DNA of 64,000 nucleotides from the NCBI RefSeq assembly GCF_038237375.1, contig NZ_CP151273.1, forward strand, positions 2,852,001 through 2,916,000. Direction: 5' to 3'. Source of the stretch: Alcaligenes sp. SDU_A2 (GTDB taxonomy: Bacteria > Pseudomonadota > Gammaproteobacteria > Burkholderiales > Burkholderiaceae_B). The notes beneath the pieces were generated by a model. It saw nothing but the letters and a program-made list of their open reading frames with translations. It did not search any database and was not told where the DNA came from. A program made the position numbers and the translations under genes. Below, piece by piece: positions 38,553-48,063 of the stretch (position 1 is its first letter; the number at the start of each line of letters is the position of its first letter).

Positions 38553-39865
38553 TCCTCAAAGGCAGCCAACGCAGCGGCGCAAGCCAGCTTGCCACCCATC
38601 TGCTCAATGCCCGTGATAACGAGCATGTCGAGGTGCATGAACTGCGCGGATTCAGCGCCGATGATCTGCATGGCGCGTTTCAGGAAATCGAGGCCACCAG
38701 CCGGGGAACACGGGCTAGACAGCCTTTGTTCTCCCTGAGCCTGAACCCGCCGCCACGCGAACATATCAGCACCGAAGCCTTTGAAGCCGCTATCGAGGCG
38801 GCAGAAAAGAAGCTGGGGCTGCAAGGCCAGCCCCGCGCCATCGTCTTCCACGAGAAAGAAGGCCGCCGCCACGCGCATGTCGTGTGGTCGCGGATTGATT
38901 CTGAGTACATGAAGGCGGTCAACCTGCCCCACTTCAAGCGCAAGCTGCAAGACGTTTCCCGCCAGTTGTACCGGGAACACGGGTGGAATATGCCGCGCGG
39001 CTTGGTTGCTGGCGCGCAACGTGACCCGCTGAACTTCACCCGCAGCGAATGGGAACAGGCCAAGCAGGCGAAGCAAGACCCGAAAGCCCTCAAAGCCATG
39101 TTTCAGCGCTGCTGGGAACAGGCAGATTCGGGCAAGGCTTACGCGCACGCCTTGGCGCATCAGGGCTACACCCTCGCGCAAGGGGATCGCCGCGCTTTTG
39201 TCGCGGTGGATTTTCGGGGACAGGTCTATGCGATTGCCAAGTGGTCAAACGTCAAGACCAAGGATGTCCGCGCACGGCTGGATGGCCTTCAAAACCTGCC
39301 CAGCGTCGAGCAGGCGCAAGCTCAGATTTCCGCCCGCATGACCGAAACGCTGCGGGCCTATGTCACCGAAGCGGAAACCGCGCGCCAGAAGCACAAGGCC
39401 GCACTTGCCATGCAGCGGGCGCAACTGGTGCAGCGCCAGCGCAAAGAACGTGCTGACCTTGCCGCCGCACAGGAACAGCGCCAGACCAAGGAAAGAGCCG
39501 AGCGCACCAGTCGCCTGAACCGGGGCGTGCGCGGCCTGTGGGATCGGATCACAGGCCGCTACGCCAAACAGGCCAAGGCGAATGAACAGGAAGCCCTGAC
39601 CGCATGGCAGCGTGACCGACGAGAAAAAGACACCCTGATCGTCCGACACCTCGAAGAACGTGAAGGCCTGCACCTGATGGCCCGCCAGCAAAAGCAGGCC
39701 CATGACAAAGACATGGAGCAACTGCACCGCGACATCGCGGCCTATCAGCAACAAGATGGCAAAACACCGCCTGACCTGAAAGGCCAATTCCGAGACGGCG
39801 CTGAGCGCGCCAGTGAACGCATACCTGAGCGGGGACGCGATAGAGGCCTGTCCCGCGAACCCTGA
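38549..39865 (+). CDS. mobA: MobA/VirD2-like relaxase
   Basis: 438 residues from ATG 38549 (MILKGSQRSGASQLATHLL). The metal-binding motif HEKEGRRHAHVVWSRID near residues 110-126 is motif III of MOB relaxases; ELRGFSADDLHGAFQEIEA matches motif regions of the MobA/VirD2 group. The C-terminal half is a charged coiled coil (about 255-420). It nicks oriT and pilots the transferred strand. Confidence 0.9.
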   Translation: MILKGSQRSGASQLATHLLNARDNEHVEVHELRGFSADDLHGAFQEIEATSRGTRARQPLFSLSLNPPPREHISTEAFEAAIEAAEKKLGLQGQPRAIVFHEKEGRRHAHVVWSRIDSEYMKAVNLPHFKRKLQDVSRQLYREHGWNMPRGLVAGAQRDPLNFTRSEWEQAKQAKQDPKALKAMFQRCWEQADSGKAYAHALAHQGYTLAQGDRRAFVAVDFRGQVYAIAKWSNVKTKDVRARLDGLQNLPSVEQAQAQISARMTETLRAYVTEAETARQKHKAALAMQRAQLVQRQRKERADLAAAQEQRQTKERAERTSRLNRGVRGLWDRITGRYAKQAKANEQEALTAWQRDRREKDTLIVRHLEEREGLHLMARQQKQAHDKDMEQLHRDIAAYQQQDGKTPPDLKGQFRDGAERASERIPERGRDRGLSREP

Positions 39866-39909
39866 TCCCTTCCCTGTAACAAGGCCCGCAAGGCCAGAAA
39901 GGAGTTCAC

Positions 39910-40338
39910 ATGCTGAAAATCATTCTCCAAGATGCCATGGCACGAAGCCTCACGGAGTATCGCGCCGATCCCGAGCACTGGCAGGGCTGGGACTGGTGCG
40001 AACTATCACCCGAAGAGTCCGAAGTGTTCAACATCTCCCCCGCGCGGTGGGCCGAGCTGCTTCCGGTATGGCAAGCTTTTGAGTTCTTCATCGGGCGCAC
40101 CGATGGCTGGAATGATCCCGTCATGGAACAGGATTACCCTGATCTCGGAACGGTCATGCAAGCAGTGCGTGACCAGTACCCGGAATGGGTTTCTCTCAAC
40201 GCATCGGCGCAAAGCTTCATGCGCTTTGCCCAGTGTTTTGCGGGTGTCCGCTTCCGTGAAGCCCATGCCGTGTTCACCAAAATGCAGTATTGGGGCGTGC
40301 GGGCGGGGATTCACTGGTTCTCGGATGAAATGAACTGA
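39910..40338 (+). CDS. Hypothetical island protein
   Basis: 142 residues, MLKIILQDAMARSLTEYRAD, rich in Trp, Phe and acidic residues (WQGWDWCELSPEESEVFN, FAQCFAGVRFREAHAVFTKM). Acidic DNA-mimic-like composition is notable next to antirestriction genes, but no known family is matched. AAGGAG lies upstream. Confidence 0.55.
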   Translation: MLKIILQDAMARSLTEYRADPEHWQGWDWCELSPEESEVFNISPARWAELLPVWQAFEFFIGRTDGWNDPVMEQDYPDLGTVMQAVRDQYPEWVSLNASAQSFMRFAQCFAGVRFREAHAVFTKMQYWGVRAGIHWFSDEMN

Positions 40339-40456
40339 CCTTGCACCACAGCGGATTCCTAGCAAAGGGCGCAAGGCTTCCCCATCCGGGCGGGGGGCGC
40401 GGGCGGCATCAGCCGGGGGCGCGAATTGCCCGTCTGCCAAGATGGGCCACACAAAG

Positions 40457-40490
40457 AAAAGCGCCGGGGAAACCCGGCGCTTCTGCTTTC
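40457..40490. terminator. Bidirectional terminator between convergent genes
   Basis: GCGCCGGG-GAAA-CCCGGCGC, an 8-bp GC stem with flanking A-rich left and T-rich right sides, between the 39910-40338 gene and ardC. Confidence 0.65.
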
Positions 40491-40494
40491 TCGC

Positions 40495-41418
40495 TCATGC
40501 TGCGAACAAGGCAAGCTGCTCTTGCGGCGCTGGTGCTTTCGCCTGCAACCCGTGCAGATAATCCATGGCCTTTTGCGCATGACTGGCGGAGGCGAAGATC
40601 GCCCGCTTGTCTTCCTTCATCACTTCCAGCCATGAGGCCAGATAGTCCGCATGGTCGGCGCGCAGTTCCGGTGTGACGGAAAGATCGGCGCACAGGAACG
40701 CCGCGCCCATCTCGGCCACCAGTTCCTCAAACGCATAGGCCCGGTCGCCGTAACGCTTACCGAATTCCCGCGCCATGCGGTCTTGATGGCCCGTCCAGTG
40801 GATCAATTCATGGGCTTTGGTCGCGGTGTAGCTTTCAACGTCGCGGAAAGACGGTACCGGGGGAAGCTGGATCACATCCGGCCCCGGCGCATAGAACGCT
40901 GACGATCCGCCATGCCGGAACACCGCCCCGGTGCGGGCAAAGAAGCTTTCCGCGTGTTCTATCAGGTCAACGGCTTGGCCTTCATCATCCGCAGCACCCG
41001 CCGGATAAACCCCCGCGTCTAGCCCTTCGATCTGCTCTACGTTGAACACGGTATAGGCTTTCATAAAGCCAAACGCGCGTTCTACATCTTCGCCCTTGTC
41101 GTTGGTCTCGATACGGTGGATGGTGTCGGCATAAACGACCATCGCCCCCTTCTCGCCTTTGCGCACATGCGCCCCATGTTCGGCGGCCTGCTTGTAGGTC
41201 ATCCAAGTGCTGGCCCGATAACCACGCTCTACGCTTTCAGCCCACAGCAGCAAGACATTGATACCCCGGTAAGGCTGGCCGCAGCCACGCCGGGGAAACG
41301 GGGCACCGCCTCCCGCCTGCCATGGCTTCATCCATGGGCGGGTTCCGGCCTCCAGACTGGCGATGATTTTGTCAGTGACGCGGGTATAGACATCGGCTTT
41401 GGTGCTCTCGGCTTTCAT
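40495..41418 (-). CDS. ardC: ArdC-like antirestriction protein
   Basis: 307 residues from ATG 41418 with AAGGAG seven bases upstream. The N-terminal ssDNA-binding domain (DVYTRVTDKIIASLEAGTRPWMKPW, YRGINVLLLW, STWMTYKQAAEHGAHVRKGEKG) precedes a metallopeptidase domain with KAHELIHWTGH and EELVAEMGAAFLCADL. ArdC proteins protect incoming DNA during transfer. A perfect 10-bp inverted repeat just upstream is a likely operator. Confidence 0.9.
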   Translation of the reverse strand: MKAESTKADVYTRVTDKIIASLEAGTRPWMKPWQAGGGAPFPRRGCGQPYRGINVLLLWAESVERGYRASTWMTYKQAAEHGAHVRKGEKGAMVVYADTIHRIETNDKGEDVERAFGFMKAYTVFNVEQIEGLDAGVYPAGAADDEGQAVDLIEHAESFFARTGAVFRHGGSSAFYAPGPDVIQLPPVPSFRDVESYTATKAHELIHWTGHQDRMAREFGKRYGDRAYAFEELVAEMGAAFLCADLSVTPELRADHADYLASWLEVMKEDKRAIFASASHAQKAMDYLHGLQAKAPAPQEQLALFAA

Positions 41419-41870
41419 GGTTTTCTCCTTTAGGGTTTGGTTTGCAAGGCGCGCTTGCAAACCTGCCCGTTGGCGAAACCGGGGGGTGCAAAGGACAAGG
41501 GCGGATGGAGCGGAGGGGGATCACCCGGCCTGCACAAGCCGAAGGCGCGGAAGGTCGGGGATACCGCTCCATCCGGCCAAGGGCTTGCCCTTGGCTTTAC
41601 CCTTGTCCTGCGCTGGTGGGGCTGGCCCCCAAGCCACAAACAGGGGTGTGCGGCAAAGCCGCTTACCCCTGTCACCAAAGAAAAGCGCCTGCGGGGCCAA
41701 AGCCCGGCAGGCGCTCGACTTGAGCGACAGGCTATGCCTGCCGCTGCTGACTAAAGGATTGATGCGAGAGGGATCGTTACCGGATGGCCGGGACAGACAC
41801 TGGCCCGGTGCGCCGACAAGCGCATAGAGCCTGGCCGCGCCAGCGGCTCGCCCTGCCTGACCGCATCAGG
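41419..41870. other. Intergenic stretch with nested inverted repeats
   Basis: No gene is seen. Inverted repeats are: GGTTTGCAAG/CTTGCAAACC (41439-41463, 5-base loop); GGACAAGGG (41493-41501) with CCCTTGTCC (41600-41608), enclosing GGATGGAGCG/CGCTCCATCC (41503-41512 and 41565-41574); CAGGGGT/ACCCCTG (41641-41671); and AGCGCCTGC/GCAGGCGCT (41684-41715). Candidates are the ardC operator, a structured RNA, terminators, or oriT. Confidence 0.55.
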
Positions 41871-44465
41871 TCAATTTCTGCGCTTATTGATAACCTTCAC
41901 CCAGTTTTCAAGAGCTTCAATGTCGCCCTTCAGTTCGTCTGGATCAGGGATGGGGGCGCGGGCAGCGGCAGCTTGATCGTGTCCGGGTAACCAGCGCGAG
42001 CATTTGGTCATACCAATTTCAAGCTGACGGCAATCTTCATCGGTCACATCAGCGATCTTGGCGATCTGCTGCGTTTGGACGCTTGGCCGATAGCGCTCGA
42101 CGATCTTGCAAAGCAGCACTTCTTCAAGCGCCCGCTCCCACGCCTCTCGCAGGAGACCATATATATATTGCGCATCACGCTCGTAGGCAGCTTGCTCACC
42201 ATCACGATGTCGCTTCTCCGCGCCTTGCAGTTCTTTTTTCAAGTAGCCAATCTTGCCTTTAATGGGCATAGCAACCCAAGGCAACTCATCCGTAGTCACC
42301 CCGGCTCCCGCATGTAATTGACGGACATGCTGATCAAGCTGATCAACCTGCTGTTCTTCGGCGATCTGCTTCAAGAAAAGAAGAAAAACAACATCGTGAG
42401 TGAAGACAATGACCTGCCGCTGTTTGGCGGCCTCTACCAAGCGGCGTGCAACGCCTTCGCGCCAACGATAGTCAAGCGAAGACACAGGGTCGTCAAATAC
42501 GATGCCGGAAGCATCGTTAGCAGTGCTCAACTCAGCAAAGAATGCGGCGATGGAGAGGCAACGTTGCTCTCCTTCACTAACAACCTTGGGCAAATCGACT
42601 CCCGGAGCGCGCGTCAAAGCTAATTTGTGGTAAAGCACCCCTTCCGCACCGCCAACCTCTTTCAACTCGACTTCGACGTGTTGAAAGGCCAGATTGCGCA
42701 ACTCAGTCTGGAAACTCTCTTTGAGTTTCTGCGTCACAACTGCACGAGTAACCTCTCCGCTCTTCTTCGTTATGGCTGCGGTCTTCGTTTCACCCAAGGC
42801 CTGCTCATACGCTGCGGCTCGTTTCCGGCGATCGATTTCGTCAAGAACGAGTTGCTCATTTTTGGAAAGCAGAATGCGCGCGCGAAGTTCCTGGGCTTCC
42901 GCCGTCAGTTGCTTTCGCCTCTCCACGGCGGCATCCGCGCTCAATGTCGCTACGCGCTCTTGAAGCTGAGTAGCCAATGCAGACACCTCAGCATGAACAC
43001 TTGGAAACTCAGGAAGGCCCGGCGGTAGATCGGCATTAGCCGCAAATGTGTCAGCAACCTGTTTGCGACGCTCTTCAATGGCACCAAGGGTTGTCTCAAC
43101 TTGATCAGCGATGGCTTCGCTCTCGAGTCGCAGCTCTTTGACAGCTTCGACTACTGAATCAGGCCGCACAACCAGTTGAGAGAACGCCTTAGCCGACTCG
43201 TTGAAAAGCGCTTTGGCTTCCCGCAGTTCTTGCTCCGTGGCCGATGCAATGAACGCCTCGAATTGCTCAAGTCGTTGGCTCGCTTCGTGATCCAGCCCCT
43301 GTTGGCACAAGACACACTGCGCATCCTCTCCAACATGAGGAAAGCTGTGATGCGGATAAGCTTTCTCTTGGGAAAACGCTCTTGCGGCCTCCCAAAGTGT
43401 TTTCCACTCAGTTGATCCCGTCCCATCAAGAAGACCTTCTGGGAACGTGGCAGCGCGGAGGCGTTTGGCTTCCGCATGTTTCCGGCGAAGGGCATCTCTT
43501 GCATCGAAGGCAGCGGTCACTGCCGCAGGCGAAAGCGACATCTCAACGCTGCGCATATGTTGAGCAAGTGTCTGGATGCGTGCGGCGCGCAGCTTTAATT
43601 GTTGAGCCAGCTTGGCTGGATCGTTGGCCTGTAAATCGAGAAGTGACTTCTCAACCAACTCGTGCCGGGCTTTTTCATCGTCAGTGAGTGTGGCAAGCGC
43701 CTTGACGGCTTCCGTCTTCGTCATCACAGACAGGGCAGTGAGCATCTTCGCTACGGCTGTTCCCGGCGGCACCTCCTGCATAAGAAGCGCCGTCTTAACC
43801 CCGCCAAGCGCGCGCTGCTCGGCTTCTAGGTGAGCACGAACCGCCTTAGAAGCCTGAACGAGCTTGTCAAAGAGATCAAGGCCTAAGGGCCGAAACGCAA
43901 CGTCTGTCTTCTCGGTCAAATAGACCGAAGCACTTTGAGTATCAAAGACACTTACTCTGGCAATGGATTCATCGTCGCCTTGCCCACCCCACTCTCGCAG
44001 TTCAGCCTCACCTTGAACTTGATACTTAATGGAGACTGCGGGGCGCAGAGGTGCAACACCCGATACCACGTTGCCAAGAATCTGCTCTCGACCACGGGCG
44101 CGACATGCGCTCTTCAGGATGCGGGTGTAGCCGCTCTTACCCGCCCCATTGTCACCATAGACAACGGTAAGACGCGGGCCGAACTTCAATGTCTGTGCTT
44201 CTGCCAGTGCGTTCACACCCTTGTCGTGATAAATCGAATCGAGGGAAACAATTCCAAGGGCTGTGTCTTCATTGGGCAGGTGATGGGCTATCAACGGATC
44301 ACCCGGATTCGGCTCCACCAGTCCGTAACTACTTTTGCAAATCTCAGCCAATAATGGGATGTCGCCGTCTGCAATTTCGCCCGTCTCGACAAGACGGCGC
44401 AAGGCGTCGCGTTGCCACGCCGGACGATCAGCAGACCACCCCAAGACCTCCTTCAAGACGCTCAT
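41871..44465 (-). CDS. rloC: PrrC/RloC-like ATPase, candidate anticodon nuclease
   Basis: 864 residues. ABC/SMC-type ATPase: Walker A GDNGAGKS (104-111), ABC signature SEGEQ (629-633), Walker B GIVFDDPVSSLD (653-664), H-loop THD (about 688-690). Long coiled coils flank a zinc-hook CVLC (384-387). The C-terminus holds R-E-A-W-E (772-776) and GHD (about 827-829), the Arg-x3-Glu...His arrangement of PrrC/RloC anticodon nucleases. RloC genes are linked to type I restriction loci, and this gene lies directly after hsdR. The nuclease would cleave tRNA when phage countermeasures disturb restriction. The ATPase call is firm; the nuclease call is inference. Confidence 0.75.
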   Translation of the reverse strand: MSVLKEVLGWSADRPAWQRDALRRLVETGEIADGDIPLLAEICKSSYGLVEPNPGDPLIAHHLPNEDTALGIVSLDSIYHDKGVNALAEAQTLKFGPRLTVVYGDNGAGKSGYTRILKSACRARGREQILGNVVSGVAPLRPAVSIKYQVQGEAELREWGGQGDDESIARVSVFDTQSASVYLTEKTDVAFRPLGLDLFDKLVQASKAVRAHLEAEQRALGGVKTALLMQEVPPGTAVAKMLTALSVMTKTEAVKALATLTDDEKARHELVEKSLLDLQANDPAKLAQQLKLRAARIQTLAQHMRSVEMSLSPAAVTAAFDARDALRRKHAEAKRLRAATFPEGLLDGTGSTEWKTLWEAARAFSQEKAYPHHSFPHVGEDAQCVLCQQGLDHEASQRLEQFEAFIASATEQELREAKALFNESAKAFSQLVVRPDSVVEAVKELRLESEAIADQVETTLGAIEERRKQVADTFAANADLPPGLPEFPSVHAEVSALATQLQERVATLSADAAVERRKQLTAEAQELRARILLSKNEQLVLDEIDRRKRAAAYEQALGETKTAAITKKSGEVTRAVVTQKLKESFQTELRNLAFQHVEVELKEVGGAEGVLYHKLALTRAPGVDLPKVVSEGEQRCLSIAAFFAELSTANDASGIVFDDPVSSLDYRWREGVARRLVEAAKQRQVIVFTHDVVFLLFLKQIAEEQQVDQLDQHVRQLHAGAGVTTDELPWVAMPIKGKIGYLKKELQGAEKRHRDGEQAAYERDAQYIYGLLREAWERALEEVLLCKIVERYRPSVQTQQIAKIADVTDEDCRQLEIGMTKCSRWLPGHDQAAAARAPIPDPDELKGDIEALENWVKVINKRRN

Positions 44466-44488
44466 ACAGCGACCCCTCCCTGTTCAGC

Positions 44489-46807
44489 CTAGTTCGAATA
44501 AAGATACTTCTGGAAATCCACAAAAACGCGGCGAATTTGATCGGGCTTACCAAGTTCGGCAAATGCGTCGGGCAGTGCGCGGTACTTGAGGCGCAGGAGC
44601 GGCGATAGCTTTTCCTGGTCTAGTTCGTCCACGCCTTGTTTCACGTACTGCGCGAGAACGAAATCAACGAACGCTTGCTGCTTGTCTGTCAAACCTTGTG
44701 CGGCGGCAACTTTCGCCGCGTCGGCACGTTGTTCGCGGGTTTTTGGTTCCATGGCAAAGGCTACAAATGCAAGAACGTCGAAGAGGTCGCTGTTCTCGGC
44801 TTCGATGATTTTCTGCATCTCGGTAAGAGGTTCTTTGCTGAACCCCTTTTCCGCCAGCCCCACCAGCAGTGCCTTGCGTGTTTCTGGTACCGACCAGATT
44901 CTGCGAAGCTCATCTTCATCCTTGAAGAATTCAGGCAAAGCCCCGTAAAGCACTTCCAGGAATTGCGCTGCTGACATCGGTCGTCCATCCGCGCTCCAGA
45001 ACGTCGTGGCCATCATGCTCTGAATGCTGCGTGCCTTCCCGTCTGCCAGCTTTACCTTGATCTTCTGGCGCGGCGGCTCCGGTGGCTCCGGCAACGGCCC
45101 AGGAGGTGGCTCAGGCGAAGGCCCACCACCACCGCCACCGCCCCTTGGCGGCTCAGGCTCGATAGGTTCGCCATCCCACTCTGGATCATTGAAGTGGTGA
45201 TGCGCTTTCACAAAATCGTAGATCGTGAAGTAATCTTTGCCGTCATAAAGCCGTGTGCCGCGCCCGATGATCTGCTTGAACTCGATCATCGATTTGACGG
45301 GGCGCAACAAGACAACGTTGCGCACGTTACGCGCATCGACACCCGTCGAGAGCTTCATCGATGTGGTGAGCACTGTGGGAATGGTTTTCTCGTTGTCCTG
45401 GAACTCGCGCAGATACTGGTCGCCGAGCGCACCGTCATTGGCCGTAACCCGAACACAGTACAGCGGGTCTGCGCTGGTTTTCATCTGATTGATCAGATCA
45501 CGCACCGCGAGTGCATGGGTCTGGTTTGCGCAGAAAACGATGGTCTTTTCACGCTGATCAATCATGCCCATCAGGAGCTTGACGCGGTACGCTTCACGCT
45601 CCTTGATTTCGATGATCGTATTGAAATCTTTTTCTTCGTAGCGCTTTCCGGTTTCGATCTGCCCTTCGAGCACATCGTCGTCAGCGGTGTAGACATACTC
45701 GTCAAGGGTTGTCGCAATCTGCTTGACCTTGAACGGTGTCAAGAAGCCATCATTGATGCCTTCTTTGAGCGAATAGATATACACCGGCTCACCGAAATAC
45801 GCATAGGTATCCGCGTTATTGGTGCGCTTCGGCGTTGCAGTGAGGCCCAGCTGAACCGCTGGCGCAAAATAATTAAGAATTTCACGCCAACTGCTTTCAT
45901 CATTCGCGCCGCCGCGATGGCATTCATCAATCACGATGAAATCGAAGAAGTCAGGCGGATATTCCCCAAAATACGGTGCGCCGCCGGGGCCACTCATAAA
46001 AGTTTGGAAGATCGTGAAGAAAACGCTGCCATTCTTCGGCACACGCCCCTTCTTCTTTATGTCAGCGGGATCAATGCGCACAAGCGCATCATCCGGGAAT
46101 GCCGAGAATGCGTTGTAAGCCTGATCTGCCAGGATGTTTCGATCCGCCAGAAACAAAATACGCGGGCGGCGTGTCGGCTCACTGCCGCTCTTCCAGTCGG
46201 TGACATTCCAGCGGCTTTGAAACAGTTTCCAAGCAAGCTGGAATGCGACGAACGTTTTGCCCGTGCCGGTGGCGAGAGTCAGAAGAACGCGATCACGCCC
46301 CGACGCGATGGCTTCCAGAACACGCTCAATGGCGATGTCCTGATAGTACCGGCCCTGCCATGTCCCGCCCTTGTCCTCAAACGGAATAGCAGCGAAGCGG
46401 TCGCGCCAGACATTGGCAGCCGGGAATGTCAGATTCCAAAGCTCATCAGGATTCGGATATGCAGCAACGTCACCTTCAACGCCCGTTTGCATGTCGATGC
46501 CGTAGATCGTCTGCCCATTTGTCGCATAGGTATGGCGCACGGCGAGTTTGGCAGCGTAGCTCTTAGCCTGACCAACACCCTCGGTATAGGGCTTGCCCCA
46601 CGCCTTGGCCTCAATGACGGCCAGCTTGGTGTTGCGGTAGACAAGAACGTAGTCGGCAATCTCGGCCTTCGCCCGCTTGCCGCCCCCTTGCAAGCGCCCT
46701 TGTGTAATGCCATGCTCTCGCAGAACCCGGCTGCCTTCAACGACACCCCAGCCAGCGGCTTTCAGGGCGGGGTCAACATGCTCTGCGCGGGTCTCTGCTT
46801 CGTTCAT
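44489..46807 (-). CDS. hsdR: Type I restriction endonuclease subunit R
   Basis: 772 residues. The nuclease motif D52 ... E66-A-K68 is followed by an SF2 helicase/translocase: ATGTGKT near 179-185, DECH at 294-297, LTATPKR, and TTSMKLSTGVD and QIIGRGTR towards motif VI. A Pro/Gly linker near 555-590 leads to an EcoEI-type C-terminal domain. It translocates DNA and cuts away from unmethylated sites with HsdM and HsdS. Its ATG overlaps the hsdS stop. Confidence 0.95.
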   Translation of the reverse strand: MNEAETRAEHVDPALKAAGWGVVEGSRVLREHGITQGRLQGGGKRAKAEIADYVLVYRNTKLAVIEAKAWGKPYTEGVGQAKSYAAKLAVRHTYATNGQTIYGIDMQTGVEGDVAAYPNPDELWNLTFPAANVWRDRFAAIPFEDKGGTWQGRYYQDIAIERVLEAIASGRDRVLLTLATGTGKTFVAFQLAWKLFQSRWNVTDWKSGSEPTRRPRILFLADRNILADQAYNAFSAFPDDALVRIDPADIKKKGRVPKNGSVFFTIFQTFMSGPGGAPYFGEYPPDFFDFIVIDECHRGGANDESSWREILNYFAPAVQLGLTATPKRTNNADTYAYFGEPVYIYSLKEGINDGFLTPFKVKQIATTLDEYVYTADDDVLEGQIETGKRYEEKDFNTIIEIKEREAYRVKLLMGMIDQREKTIVFCANQTHALAVRDLINQMKTSADPLYCVRVTANDGALGDQYLREFQDNEKTIPTVLTTSMKLSTGVDARNVRNVVLLRPVKSMIEFKQIIGRGTRLYDGKDYFTIYDFVKAHHHFNDPEWDGEPIEPEPPRGGGGGGGPSPEPPPGPLPEPPEPPRQKIKVKLADGKARSIQSMMATTFWSADGRPMSAAQFLEVLYGALPEFFKDEDELRRIWSVPETRKALLVGLAEKGFSKEPLTEMQKIIEAENSDLFDVLAFVAFAMEPKTREQRADAAKVAAAQGLTDKQQAFVDFVLAQYVKQGVDELDQEKLSPLLRLKYRALPDAFAELGKPDQIRRVFVDFQKYLYSN

Positions 46808-48063
46808 GCCACGGCTTCCACTTGTTTGTCTGTTGTCTTAGCTGTCAGCTTTCCAGTGAAAGCTTGGTGTAAAAGTGACTTTTTGAGTTCGTCTAGAGCA
46901 GCGACCTTGCAGGTGGCGATGTCGGCCAGTTCGTGAGTTACTGTCGCCAATGCCTCGATCTTGGCGACGATCTTATGTTGCGCGTCAAGCGGCGGCAGCG
47001 GAACTGCGATCTCGGCAAGCATTCCTTGATTGAGGCTCTTTATGTTCAGCCCGTTACCACCATCAATCAACTTGCGGCGCACTGCGCGCGATCTCAGAAA
47101 CTGGCAAACATAAGTCGGTGCTGCCTTGGTGCGGTCGAGGCTGATTCGAATCGTGAATCCTGAGTGCGTGGTAGGTTCCGTCAAGCTGCCAACAACCATG
47201 CAGCGACCAATCAACTCTGGATTGCCATTGGAACGAACCGTGAGTATGTCTCCTTCGGAAACCGCGTCGATGGGACTCAGGTCACCATCCAGCGTAACTG
47301 TGTCCAAATCACCAAGCGGCGCCCAAAAATGCTTCTGGAAGTCCTTGACCCCGATGATTTGGACAGCTTGGCCGTTGCTCTGTTTGGTGAAGTTGACACC
47401 GTTGCGGAACGTAGCCAGCTCGCCCAGCCGAAAGCGTTTTGGACTGCCAGCATGATCCGCGAAGACCATATCGTGTTGTTGATTGAATACTTCGACAGCG
47501 TTGAGAAGGTTCTTCTCAGTGTTGGCCTTGGCAGTGGCAATGGCGTCGAAGGCTTCATCAAGGATGGCGACGATGCGGCGCTGTTCGAGAAGCGGTGGAT
47601 AAGAAACGTTGATCGCTTTGTAGGCATCACCGTTCAAGTTCCGAATGCCGGTGGAATGACTCTGCATCCCTTCAGTCACGCCTGAGAGGTAAAGCCAGTG
47701 CAAGTAGCGGTGAAGATAGCTGTGATCTAGCGTCAACGGATCGTTGATTCTGATCGCTGCAGTAAAGTTGCTGAAAGAGTAATCACCCTCAGTCTTATCA
47801 AACAAGATGACCCGCCCAACAGGTTGTTTTGGGCCTCCACCAGATTTTTCCAGTATGAGGTCACCAAACTGAAGACGACGCTTTGCATATTTTTTCGCCT
47901 CCACATCGAGATATGCAATATCGGAGTCATCAAGGGAGCCGTCCTTGGCGAAATTCGTATTTCGGATCACTCCAACCCGAACGAGTGGCGGCACATCACC
48001 CTTCCATAAGCCATTGATGAACTGACAAGCATCCCCAAGACATGTCGTTTGCCACTGTGCCAT
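46804..48063 (-). CDS. hsdS: Type I restriction specificity subunit S
   Basis: 419 residues from ATG 48063, overlapping the hsdM stop (TGATG). Two target recognition domains are separated by conserved helices: PPLLEQRRIVAILDEAFDAIATAKANTEKNLLNAVEVF after the first and PLPPLDAQHKIVAKIEALATVTHELADIA after the second. The recognised bipartite site cannot be read from sequence. Confidence 0.93.
   Translation of the reverse strand: MAQWQTTCLGDACQFINGLWKGDVPPLVRVGVIRNTNFAKDGSLDDSDIAYLDVEAKKYAKRRLQFGDLILEKSGGGPKQPVGRVILFDKTEGDYSFSNFTAAIRINDPLTLDHSYLHRYLHWLYLSGVTEGMQSHSTGIRNLNGDAYKAINVSYPPLLEQRRIVAILDEAFDAIATAKANTEKNLLNAVEVFNQQHDMVFADHAGSPKRFRLGELATFRNGVNFTKQSNGQAVQIIGVKDFQKHFWAPLGDLDTVTLDGDLSPIDAVSEGDILTVRSNGNPELIGRCMVVGSLTEPTTHSGFTIRISLDRTKAAPTYVCQFLRSRAVRRKLIDGGNGLNIKSLNQGMLAEIAVPLPPLDAQHKIVAKIEALATVTHELADIATCKVAALDELKKSLLHQAFTGKLTAKTTDKQVEAVA

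Noticed and set aside
45194-46936. Long plus-strand reading frame opposite hsdR
   Set aside because: Antisense shadow of a gene with clear helicase and nuclease motifs.
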